This document shows, one piece after another, positions 49,896-57,441 of a DNA stretch of 64,000 nt. The first letter of the stretch is position 1; the number at the start of each line of letters is the position of its first letter. Below the pieces are notes generated by a model. That model searched no databases. It had not been told where the DNA came from and saw only the letters and a program-made list of their open reading frames with translations. The stretch is from Alkaliflexus imshenetskii DSM 15055 (GTDB lineage: Bacteria; Bacteroidota; Bacteroidia; Bacteroidales; Marinilabiliaceae): positions 1,045,334 through 1,109,333 of the forward strand of contig NZ_KI912105.1 of assembly GCF_000517065.1 (NCBI RefSeq), given 5' to 3'. Position numbers and translations under genes: made by a program.

Positions 49896-49918
49896 CTTTT
49901 GCAATATTTTTGCAAAAG
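49896..49918. promoter_or_regulatory. Palindromic operator candidate 1 upstream of ROK repressor 1
   Basis: CTTTTGCAA (49896-49904), a TATTT spacer, and TTGCAAAAG (49910-49918) form a perfect 9-bp inverted repeat. A closely similar 23-base site (20 of 23 positions by eye) is at 51736-51758 upstream of the paralogue. The form is like the A/T-rich palindromes bound by NagC/Mlc proteins. Confidence 0.7.
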
Positions 49919-50107
49919 AAATTTAAAAAACAACAAATTCCAAAGCAATAAAGAGAACAACCTTCACTTAATGAGGCACTTATCCAAATTCACCACTTTA
50001 CAATCTTTAACCTGAGAGGGCAACAGCTTCAAATAGCACTTCGTTGCTAAGCAGGTTTCATATCAAAAAATCGGAATTCAACTGTTTGTAGTTACACTGA
50101 ATTGAAA

Positions 50108-50162
50108 GAAAAAAAACGCCCCGAAGGCTTTGTGTCTGAATCGACAAAAGGCCTTCGGGGCG
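50108..50162 (-). terminator. Strong terminator of ROK repressor 2
   Basis: CGCCCCGAAGGC (50117-50128) pairs with GCCTTCGGGGCG (50151-50162); read on the minus strand it ends in a T run (A run 50108-50116). The rest of the 49864-50107 gap holds operator 1 and nothing else that I recognise. Confidence 0.88.
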
Positions 50163-50187
50163 CATTTAATATGATTGGATAAATAGA

Positions 50188-50281
50188 AGAGATTGTTAGA
50201 TATAAGATAAAAGAGAGATAGAGTAGATAAAAGAATCTTTAATATCCTCATCTATCCATCTAAATATCTAACATCTAAAAT
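50188..50281. repeat. TAGATGTTAGATA-type dispersed palindromic repeat, copy B
   Basis: AGATTGTTAGATATAAGATA on the left and TATCCATCTAAATATCTAAC on the right are partly complementary, with AGAGAGATAGAG and TCCTCATC between. It matches the reverse complement of copy D (57338-57441) along almost its whole length. Confidence 0.65.
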
Positions 50282-50282
50282 T

Positions 50283-51524
50283 CTATTTATGGTTTTTCAA
50301 AAACAGGTCAAAAACATCCTCCATGGCTACGGCCATAGCACCATTCACGCCAATCTCCTTACCCATTTTGGACACTTCCATTTTTACACCATCACTAATT
50401 TGAGAAATAGAATAGGTATTTATGGCTTGTTGGATAGGGGTGGTAAGATAATGACCCGCCTCGGCCATGGCTCCACCCAGCACAATCATCTCAGGATTAT
50501 ATAACTGTATTAGTATAGAGATACCCCGACCAAGATTTTTGCCGATGGCCGAAAGCGTGTTGATGCAATACTGATCACCATTTAGTGCAGCTTTTACCAC
50601 GCTCTTCACATCGATATTACTGTTGCCATTCTCGGCTACCGACGACAATGAACTTTTACCCGATTTAACACCTTCTTCTACCAATTTCACCAGTGCAGTA
50701 CCCGCAGCGATGGTTTGCAGGCAGCCCAGCTTACCACAAATACATAAGTCGCCATTTTCCACAACGGGGATGTGGCTAAACTCACCTGAAAAGCCGTTGG
50801 CTCCGCGATAGAGACGTCCATTTAAAATCATGCCCATACCGATACCCCAATCAAGATATAGCACAAGCACATTTTTTCGGCCTTTGGCAACACCAAAACG
50901 CCAGACTGCCAACGATATAGCCTTGGCATCATTTTCAACAAACACCGGTATTTTGAGATGCTCTTGCAATACATCTCTCACATTACGAGCACCAAAATGA
51001 AGATAGGTGTAATTAATACCGTTAATTGCATCAACCAAACCTGGAAAGCTGAGACCTACACCTACTATTTTATCACGTTCAATGCCCGATTCCTTAATAA
51101 ACCTGTCAATCTCTTCGATAAGTTTATTTAAGGTCTTGATATCATTGTTCAAAGGAATCTGACAAGCTTTGATTCCGGTAATGTTTTCACGGGCACCATT
51201 AAAGAGAGAGAAACGGGTCTGATAAATGTCCATATCAATACCCACAATATAAAACGCATCGTCCTTTACCCTGTATAGCTCGGGCTTACGACCACCGTTG
51301 GATTCTCCATAGCCCCGACGCTCAATCACACCGCGCTCAATTAAATCGGACAGAATGGCAAAGGCATTGGGCGAACTAATTTTTAATTGCTTGCATATAT
51401 TGGCTATTGGCTGGGGGCCATTAACATACAAGTCTTTAATAATCTTAACAGAAGCAATAAACTTCTTTTGCTCTAAACCTGAAAGCTTTTGGGTTAGTAC
51501 GTTCTCTAAAAAATCAATTTTCAT
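50283..51524 (-). CDS. ROK family transcriptional repressor 2 (NagC/XylR type)
   Basis: A 413-residue paralogue of ROK repressor 1, the majority of residues identical by eye and the same motifs: winged helix-turn-helix (NGPQPIANICKQLKISSPNAF, IERGVIERRGYG), ENDAK, YLDWGIGMGM and CICGKLGC. The tandem pair arose by duplication. Differences are concentrated in the HTH wing and the segment about 280-300, which may allow different operators or inducers. ATG 51524 was chosen over an upstream TTG. It has its own strong terminator, so it is a separate unit from repressor 1. A TATTTTTG promoter element and an operator-like palindrome lie about 205-235 bases upstream. Confidence 0.9.
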   Translation of the reverse strand: MKIDFLENVLTQKLSGLEQKKFIASVKIIKDLYVNGPQPIANICKQLKISSPNAFAILSDLIERGVIERRGYGESNGGRKPELYRVKDDAFYIVGIDMDIYQTRFSLFNGARENITGIKACQIPLNNDIKTLNKLIEEIDRFIKESGIERDKIVGVGLSFPGLVDAINGINYTYLHFGARNVRDVLQEHLKIPVFVENDAKAISLAVWRFGVAKGRKNVLVLYLDWGIGMGMILNGRLYRGANGFSGEFSHIPVVENGDLCICGKLGCLQTIAAGTALVKLVEEGVKSGKSSLSSVAENGNSNIDVKSVVKAALNGDQYCINTLSAIGKNLGRGISILIQLYNPEMIVLGGAMAEAGHYLTTPIQQAINTYSISQISDGVKMEVSKMGKEIGVNGAMAVAMEDVFDLFLKNHK

Positions 51525-51566
51525 TATCAATCAAGTTATGTAATCAAGGTTAAGAATTTGTTTTAA

Positions 51567-51612
51567 TAAGATGGTAAGATATAAGATGATTAGATGTTAG
51601 ATGAACAGATAA
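51567..51612. repeat. TAGATGTTAGATA-type dispersed repeat, copy C (partial)
   Basis: TAAGATGGTAAGATATAAGA then TGATTAGATGTTAGATGAAC. Shorter than copies B and D. Lies in the leader of ROK repressor 2. Confidence 0.55.
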
Positions 51613-51727
51613 GTTAATTTACATATCCGCATCATCGGGCTTCATGCCATATCATTTCGATCTCTACTCAATATATATAAACAGCATCGAAATTTCCATT
51701 AATATTTCGCGCGTTTCTTAAACGAGT

Positions 51728-51758
51728 CAAAAATACTTCTTCAATATTTTTTCAAAAG
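51728..51758 (-). promoter_or_regulatory. Promoter with overlapping operator candidate 2 for ROK repressor 2
   Basis: On the minus strand a TATTTTTG -7 element (51735-51728) is directly preceded by a 23-base site (51758-51736) with arms CTTTTGAA and TTGAAGAAG, nearly the same as operator 1. A TTTG inside the site lies 17 bases before the -7 element and can act as the -33 box, so a bound repressor would cover the promoter. It lies in the 539-base divergent gap (51525-52063) shared with cutC; the cutC promoter was not clearly found. Confidence 0.65.
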
Positions 51759-52063
51759 TAATATCTGTTTATTTATTTTTTCATACATTTGTTTCGTAAT
51801 TGTATGATATTTGCAAGTTTAACAATTACTTTTGGATTAATCGAATCGTATCTCAAAAAATACAAGAGATTCACCAAAAAAACTTATAATACGAAACAAG
51901 CCAACCACCTAAAAACCAAAACGATTGAACGGAGGATAGAGATTTAGACGACAGATAAAGTACCGCACTACAATCTAATCTATCGCCCAAATTATCTTGC
52001 ATCAGATCATGTTTAATCTTAAACGGGCAGAGGCAATCAGTTACATTACAACTCCGACCAGCT

Positions 52064-52786
52064 ATGAATAGAGTAAAACTTGAAATATGCGCTTTCTCGC
52101 TCGAGGCGGCCAAACTGGCAGAGAAAGCTGGCGCCGACCGCATTGAGCTTTGCAGCAACCCGGCCGAAGGCGGAACCACACCACATTATGGCCTAATTGA
52201 AATGGCCGCGAATCAGCTCAACATACCGGTTTACCCCATCATCAGGCCTAGAGGTGGTGATTTCACCTATTCCGACGAGGAGTTTGAGATGATGAAAAGA
52301 GACATCGAGAAATGTAAAGAACTGGGATGCAAAGGCGTGGCCACAGGCATCCTCACGGCCGACAACCGCGTGGATGTGGAACGGATGCGCATCCTTACAA
52401 AACTGGCTTTTCCGCTGGGGGTGACGTTTATCCGTGCATTTGACCTTACGCCTGATGCATCGGAAGCACTCGAAATGGTGATTGATGCAGGATGCGAACG
52501 TATTCTGACATCCGGCCAGACCGAAAAAGCCGTTGAGGCCGTTGAGATAATCAAAGCATTGACGCAACAGGCAGGAGAACGCATCATCGTTATGCCGGGT
52601 TCGGGTGTGCGGGCAAACAACATAGCCCACATCATCGAAAACACAGGCGTTAAAGAGATTCATGCATCGGCCAGGGTGCTGGTGCCAAATAAGCAACAGC
52701 GCGTGACTGAACTGGGATTTGGCCAACCTGTGAGCTGCAATGCCGAAGAGGTGGCCGAAATGAGCCGCATCATCAACAACTGCTAA
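52064..52786 (+). CDS. cutC: CutC family protein
   Basis: A 240-residue TIM-barrel protein of the CutC family: LEICAFSLEAAKLAEKAGAD, RIELCSNPAEGGTTP, PIIRPRGGDFTYSDEEFEMM, CKGVATGILT, TFIRAFDL, ILTSGQ and VMPGSGV. It was first named for copper homeostasis in E. coli, but that role is disputed. In Bacteroidota it often sits in host-glycan loci next to GH92 and GH20, so a role in handling a released sugar or aglycone is possible (inference). Cytoplasmic, no signal peptide. Divergent from the repressors and 29 bases before GH92, forming a two-gene operon. Confidence 0.92.
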   Translation: MNRVKLEICAFSLEAAKLAEKAGADRIELCSNPAEGGTTPHYGLIEMAANQLNIPVYPIIRPRGGDFTYSDEEFEMMKRDIEKCKELGCKGVATGILTADNRVDVERMRILTKLAFPLGVTFIRAFDLTPDASEALEMVIDAGCERILTSGQTEKAVEAVEIIKALTQQAGERIIVMPGSGVRANNIAHIIENTGVKEIHASARVLVPNKQQRVTELGFGQPVSCNAEEVAEMSRIINNC

Positions 52787-52815
52787 CACAAAACACAACT
52801 ATAATATTCATCATT

Positions 52816-55125
52816 ATGAAAAAAACTGTATGGCAAAAGTCGATACGCAAAGGATTCAAGCTGCTTCTGGCGGTGAATCTGATGCTGCCGCTTGTATCAG
52901 GTTGCACCTCCCCTGACACTGAAACTACCGAAGACCTTGCAAGATACGTGGATCCATATATAGGTACCGATTATCACGGACACGTTTTTATTGGAGCACA
53001 CGTGCCATTTGGCGCCGTCCAGATTGGTCCAACCAACTACATCTACGGGTGGGACTGGACATCGGGCTATCACTACTCTGACAGTATAATGACCGGCTTT
53101 TCGCAACTGCACCTGAGCGGTACCGGCATAGGCGATTTGGGCGATGTGCTGATGACCCCATACACCGGCGACATCCATTTCACGCCTGGCAACATCAACG
53201 AACCCCTTAAGGGATATGCTTCACTATATACCCATGAGCAGGAGAAAGCCGAAGCAGGATACTACGCCGTTCGCTTGTTGGATTACGACATTGACGTGGA
53301 ACTTACGGCCAGCGAGCGCGTGGGATTTCATCGCTACACCTTTCCGCAGAGTGAAAATGCACGGGTGGCCATCAACCTGAAACTGGGAATTGGATGGGAC
53401 CGACCGGTTAACACCATGCTAAAACAGATAAACGATACCACTCTGGCAGGATTTCGCTATTCTACAGGATGGGCCGAAGACCAACGCGTGTACTTCGCCA
53501 TTGTGACGTCGCGCCCCATCGAAAAGCTTGAATTTGACACCGTAAACAAACTCATTTCAGACCAACAAGCTGAAGGCAACGATGTGGTAGGCGTGCTTAC
53601 CTGGGCCACCGCACAGGGCGAGCAGATACAATTCAAAGTGGGCATCTCCCCCGTGAGCATCGATGGCGCCATCAACAACATACGTCAGGAAATACCGCAC
53701 TGGAACTTTGAAGCCGTTAAAAAAGAGGCCCGTGACAAGTGGAACCGCGAACTGGCCAAAATTAAGGTGTCGCACAAAGACCCGGCCGTGCTTCGGACGT
53801 TTTACACCGCCATGTACCATGCCTTTACAGCTCCGGTGTTGTTCAACGACCATGACACGAGCTATCGCGGCACAGACAAAGAGGTGTACACAAACCCCGG
53901 ATTTTCAAACTACTCGGTGTTTTCTCTTTGGGATACCTACCGTGCCGTGCACCCGCTATTTACCATTGTGCAGCACGAACGTGTGGACGACATGGTGACT
54001 TCGATGCTGAAGATATATCAACAGCAGGGAAAACTTCCGATTTGGCACCTGATGGGAAGCGAAACCAACTGCATGGTGGGTTACAGCGCCGTGCCGGTAG
54101 TCGCCGATGCCTTCTTTAAAGGATTTACCGGATTTGCCCGCGATTTGGCTTACGAAGCTGTGTTGGCCTCCTCCATGCTGGACGAAGAGGGCATTCAATA
54201 CCTGAAGAAATACGGATTCATTCCGGCCGACCTGGAGCAAGAGTCGGTATCAAAAGCGCTGGAGTATGCCATATCCGACTGGGCCATCTCGCGCATGGCA
54301 GAGAAAATGGGCGACGAAAAAAATCAGGCATACTACCACACACGCTCTAAAGCATTTGAAAGATACTTTGACCCGGAAACCCAGTTTCTGCGTCCGGTGT
54401 TGAAAGATGGCTCATTTAAATCACCTTTCGACCCCATTGAATCGATTCATGAGGGTTACGCCTGGACCGACTACACCGAGGGCAACGCGTGGCAGTACAC
54501 TTTTATGGTGCCCCACGATGTGTATGGCCTTATAGATTTGATGGGTGGCGATGCGGCCTTTGAGACAAAGTTCGACAGCCTATTTTTTGTGACCGGCGAC
54601 CTGGGCCAATTTGCATCGCCCGACATTTCGGGATTGGTGGGTCAATACGCACAGGGGAATGAGCCAAGCCACCACGCGGCCTATCTCTATGCCTTCTCGG
54701 GCAACCAATGGAAAACAGCCGAGAAAACCCGATATATCATGGACAAATGGTACACCGACCAACCCGATGGTCTTCCCGGCAACGAGGATTGCGGACAAAT
54801 GTCGGCATGGTACATTTTCTCTTCGCTGGGCTTTTATCCGGTGAACCCCTCAAACTCGGTTTTTGTGTTTGGCTCACCCTTGTTCGACAAAGCCACCATC
54901 AGTCTGCCAAACAACAAAACCTTTACCGTGAAAGCATTGAACAACAGCAAAGAGAATATTTACATTCAGTCGGTAACGCTCAATAACCGGCCGATTACCA
55001 GAACGTACATCACTTACAGAGAAATCATGAATGGTGGCACGCTGGTGTTTGAAATGGGCAACACACCTAACAAATCGTTCGGCAAGCTTCCTGAGGACAG
55101 ACCTCTGGATGCGCTTGCTGAATAA
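52816..55125 (+). CDS. GH92 alpha-mannosidase, lipoprotein (second copy)
   Basis: A 769-residue paralogue of the GH92 at 24428, with a lipoprotein signal ending at Cys30 (LPLVSGC). It begins VDPYIGTDYHGHVFIGAHVP and keeps Glu416 in GSETNCMVG, Glu616 in GNEPSHH and Glu657 in GNEDCGQMSAWY. Base composition is richer in G+C than the first copy, so the pair is not a recent duplication. Two GH92 enzymes in one locus usually divide the alpha-1,2, 1,3 and 1,6 mannose linkages of N-glycans. It is transcribed with cutC and has its own terminator. Confidence 0.95.
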   Translation: MKKTVWQKSIRKGFKLLLAVNLMLPLVSGCTSPDTETTEDLARYVDPYIGTDYHGHVFIGAHVPFGAVQIGPTNYIYGWDWTSGYHYSDSIMTGFSQLHLSGTGIGDLGDVLMTPYTGDIHFTPGNINEPLKGYASLYTHEQEKAEAGYYAVRLLDYDIDVELTASERVGFHRYTFPQSENARVAINLKLGIGWDRPVNTMLKQINDTTLAGFRYSTGWAEDQRVYFAIVTSRPIEKLEFDTVNKLISDQQAEGNDVVGVLTWATAQGEQIQFKVGISPVSIDGAINNIRQEIPHWNFEAVKKEARDKWNRELAKIKVSHKDPAVLRTFYTAMYHAFTAPVLFNDHDTSYRGTDKEVYTNPGFSNYSVFSLWDTYRAVHPLFTIVQHERVDDMVTSMLKIYQQQGKLPIWHLMGSETNCMVGYSAVPVVADAFFKGFTGFARDLAYEAVLASSMLDEEGIQYLKKYGFIPADLEQESVSKALEYAISDWAISRMAEKMGDEKNQAYYHTRSKAFERYFDPETQFLRPVLKDGSFKSPFDPIESIHEGYAWTDYTEGNAWQYTFMVPHDVYGLIDLMGGDAAFETKFDSLFFVTGDLGQFASPDISGLVGQYAQGNEPSHHAAYLYAFSGNQWKTAEKTRYIMDKWYTDQPDGLPGNEDCGQMSAWYIFSSLGFYPVNPSNSVFVFGSPLFDKATISLPNNKTFTVKALNNSKENIYIQSVTLNNRPITRTYITYREIMNGGTLVFEMGNTPNKSFGKLPEDRPLDALAE

Positions 55126-55144
55126 GTTGAGACCTCAATTTTTT

Positions 55145-55185
55145 AAAAAATGTCCCGTCCCATTTTGAGGCGGGACATTTTTTTT
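55145..55185 (+). terminator. Rho-independent terminator of cutC-GH92
   Basis: AAAAAATGTCCCG (55145-55157) pairs with CGGGACATTTTTT (55171-55183), then T run. Confidence 0.92.
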
Positions 55186-55200
55186 GATGGGTTGATGGGC

Positions 55201-55325
55201 GCACCGTGAGGTGAGCAAGTTCGGTAGAAATTAACAGTGCATCAACAATATATTCGCGCGCTGTTAGGTGCGAAAGATCGGTAGAACATATCAACATAAA
55301 AGAATCGCCCGCCCCTTAGGGGCGG
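55201..55325. repeat. Tandem GGTAGAA repeat units with a GC hairpin
   Basis: Two imperfect copies of a unit AGGTGxGxAAGxTCGGTAGAA occur at 55208-55230 and 55266-55287, followed by CCGCCCC-TTA-GGGGCGG (55309-55325). Similar short units are common non-coding repeats in this phylum. Lies between two convergent terminators. Confidence 0.6.
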
Positions 55326-55360
55326 AACAAACATCTGGAATACCTTTAGACCCCGACATA

Positions 55361-55405
55361 AAAAAACCAAGGAGCTGCAAACACATTGCAACCCCTTGGT
55401 TTTTG
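55361..55405. terminator. Terminator of GH35 (bidirectional)
   Basis: AAAAAACCAAGG (55361-55372) pairs with CCTTGGTTTTT (55394-55404); on the minus strand it ends in a T run after GH35. Confidence 0.85.
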
Positions 55406-55431
55406 TCTATTTCAATTATTTATATGCTGTT

Positions 55432-57303
55432 TTAATATTCGATTTGCTGAACGGCAGTGGGTCCTGTGAACAACTCCTCGTTGAGTTCATCCAGTATGGG
55501 ATGGTCTAAGCCGCTGATTTCGCTTTGCCACATCTTTAGCATCTCGAACACCACCACTTCGTTCTCGCCTTCGCGCAACCAGGGCGCAGGTATATAAAGC
55601 GTTTGCTGAGGCCCCACCTGCCAATAGCGACCCACATGGTGGCCATTTACCCAGAGGCTGCCTTTACCGAAGTCACGCATGTCGAAATAAGTATCCTCCA
55701 CCTTATCCAAATGGAAGGTTCCACGGCGCAGCACCGGCCAGTCGCTATGTGCTTTAGCCGACTCAGAGAAGGTGTATCCATCGATTGACTTGAACGGATA
55801 GCCAAAAATATCCCATCCGGTAACCTCTCTTCCGGCAAAAAAGACCGTTTCAGTGATTCCCTTTCGGTTGTCGGTCAAAAAGGAGCCAAAATTAATCCTG
55901 CCCAAATTCTCGATAAAAAGAGACAGGCGCGTACCGTTGTTCGGCACTTTCAGGTAGATGGAGTCCAGTTCGGTGCGGCGATCAAGTACACCTATGCGTT
56001 TGCCATCGAGCAACACAATACCATAGTCGCGAAGCTCCCTCACCTTAAGCCATCCTTCGCCCTTTGGAAGCTCTGTTTCATAAAGCACATAGCCGTAGCC
56101 CTGGTTAATATCCTCAAAACTCAATGGTCGCTCCGACTTAATCACTGCCGGGCGCTGCTGCTCTATCAACGCAATTTCATCCAGTTGAAACGATTTTACG
56201 CTTATGGATTTTAGCGGCTGAGGCACTTCAGGAATATGGTATCCCTCAGGTGCATACTTCTTCACCAACTCACGGTAGGCAAAGAATTTGGCCGTTGGAT
56301 TACCCGCCTCGTTGATGGGCGCATCGTAATCGTAGCTTTGCGTTTGCGACTGATAGGGCATGTAGGTGTCGTAGTTGGCACCATTCATAAAACCAAAGTT
56401 TGACCCACCATGCGCCATGTACATATTCAGCGAGATGCCATAGTGGAAGATAGAGTCCAGGTGAGCGGTAAAATTTTCTACCGGGGATGTATGGTGTCTT
56501 TTGCCCCACACATCGAACCAAGCGGGATACCACTCAGAGACGAAATAGGGTCCGCCGCCATTGATGCGATCCTGCGTGGCAATAACCTCAGCAGGCTTGG
56601 CACCGCCGTTAACAGCCGCGTAAATTCCGGGTAGATGTCCGGCATCGATGGTATAGGGCGGGTCGCAAGTGAAAAGGTCGCAAGTAAATCCTGCCTCGAT
56701 AAAGATATCGCGGTTCATGGCCAGGTACTCCTTGTCGCTGCCATAAAAACCGTACTCATTCTCGATCTGCACCATGATGATGGGTCCGCCATTCTCAATG
56801 AGCAACGGCGTTAGCTGTTTGCCAACTTCCATCACATAATCGCGATAGGCATTGATGAAACGCGGATCTTTGCTGCGCACTTTCAAATCAGACTCTTTGA
56901 GCAGCCACCAGGGATAGCCGCCAAACTCCCATTCGGCACACACATAAGGACTGGGTCGCAACATCACCCACAAATCTTCTTCCTGTGCGATACGAATAAA
57001 CTCGGCAATATCTGCATTACCTTCAAAGTTGTACTCGCCCGGATAGGGTTCGTGTACGTTCCAAAACATATAAATGCTGATGGCATTCATGCCCATGGCC
57101 CTCACCATCTGTAGACGCTGACGCCAGTATTCACGCGGAATACGCGATGGATGCACCTCGCCTGAAAAGAACTGAACCGGTTCACCATTGAGCAAGAAGT
57201 GCCCGTCGGCAATTCGGAACTCATTTCTCTTTTGAGTGCACGACGTTGAGAACATCCCTGTCATCATCGCCGCTACAAAAAGCATTAAGAGTATTTTTTG
57301 CAT
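55432..57303 (-). CDS. GH35 beta-galactosidase, lipoprotein
   Basis: A 623-residue retaining beta-galactosidase with lipoprotein signal (Cys22 in FSTSC). The catalytic barrel (about 25-350) has GEVHPSRIPREYW, WNVHEP, acid/base Glu183 in QIENEYG and nucleophile Glu257 in VSEWYPAWFD; HGGSNFGFMNGAN follows. The C-terminal part (about 400-600) has two galactose-binding-like jelly rolls (FGKGSLWVNGHHVGRYW). It would remove beta-galactose, probably with a linkage preference different from the GH2 enzyme. It lies 130 bases after GH95 on the same strand; a repeat fills the gap. Confidence 0.95.
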   Translation of the reverse strand: MQKILLMLFVAAMMTGMFSTSCTQKRNEFRIADGHFLLNGEPVQFFSGEVHPSRIPREYWRQRLQMVRAMGMNAISIYMFWNVHEPYPGEYNFEGNADIAEFIRIAQEEDLWVMLRPSPYVCAEWEFGGYPWWLLKESDLKVRSKDPRFINAYRDYVMEVGKQLTPLLIENGGPIIMVQIENEYGFYGSDKEYLAMNRDIFIEAGFTCDLFTCDPPYTIDAGHLPGIYAAVNGGAKPAEVIATQDRINGGGPYFVSEWYPAWFDVWGKRHHTSPVENFTAHLDSIFHYGISLNMYMAHGGSNFGFMNGANYDTYMPYQSQTQSYDYDAPINEAGNPTAKFFAYRELVKKYAPEGYHIPEVPQPLKSISVKSFQLDEIALIEQQRPAVIKSERPLSFEDINQGYGYVLYETELPKGEGWLKVRELRDYGIVLLDGKRIGVLDRRTELDSIYLKVPNNGTRLSLFIENLGRINFGSFLTDNRKGITETVFFAGREVTGWDIFGYPFKSIDGYTFSESAKAHSDWPVLRRGTFHLDKVEDTYFDMRDFGKGSLWVNGHHVGRYWQVGPQQTLYIPAPWLREGENEVVVFEMLKMWQSEISGLDHPILDELNEELFTGPTAVQQIEY

Positions 57304-57337
57304 TTCAGATAATATTTAATAACAATTGTTTTTTTGA

Positions 57338-57441
57338 TGCTAGATTATTAGATATTAGATGGATAGATGGATAGATGAGGATGTTCAAGATTCATTTTTG
57401 TCTGCTCTATCTCTCTTTTTATCTTATATCTAATTATCTAT
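57338..57441. repeat. TAGATGTTAGATA-type dispersed palindromic repeat, copy D
   Basis: TAGATTATTAGATATTAGAT, two GGATAGAT units and CTCTATCTCTCTTTTTATCT, ending TATATCTAATTATCTA. The reverse complement aligns with copy B (50188-50281). It overlaps the stop codon of GH95, so the last codons of that gene are repeat-derived. Confidence 0.65.

Noticed and set aside
52193-52798. 201-residue open frame on the minus strand covering cutC
   Set aside because: Composition rich in Cys and His typical of antisense translation, fully overlapping the well-supported cutC.
55201-55290. tRNA or small RNA gene in the GGTAGAA repeat
   Set aside because: No cloverleaf or anticodon arm can be drawn; the units repeat and look like dispersed non-coding repeats.
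51571-57440. CRISPR array suggested by repeated TAGAT units
   Set aside because: Units are irregular, directly adjoining and lack spacers of constant length; no cas genes are present.
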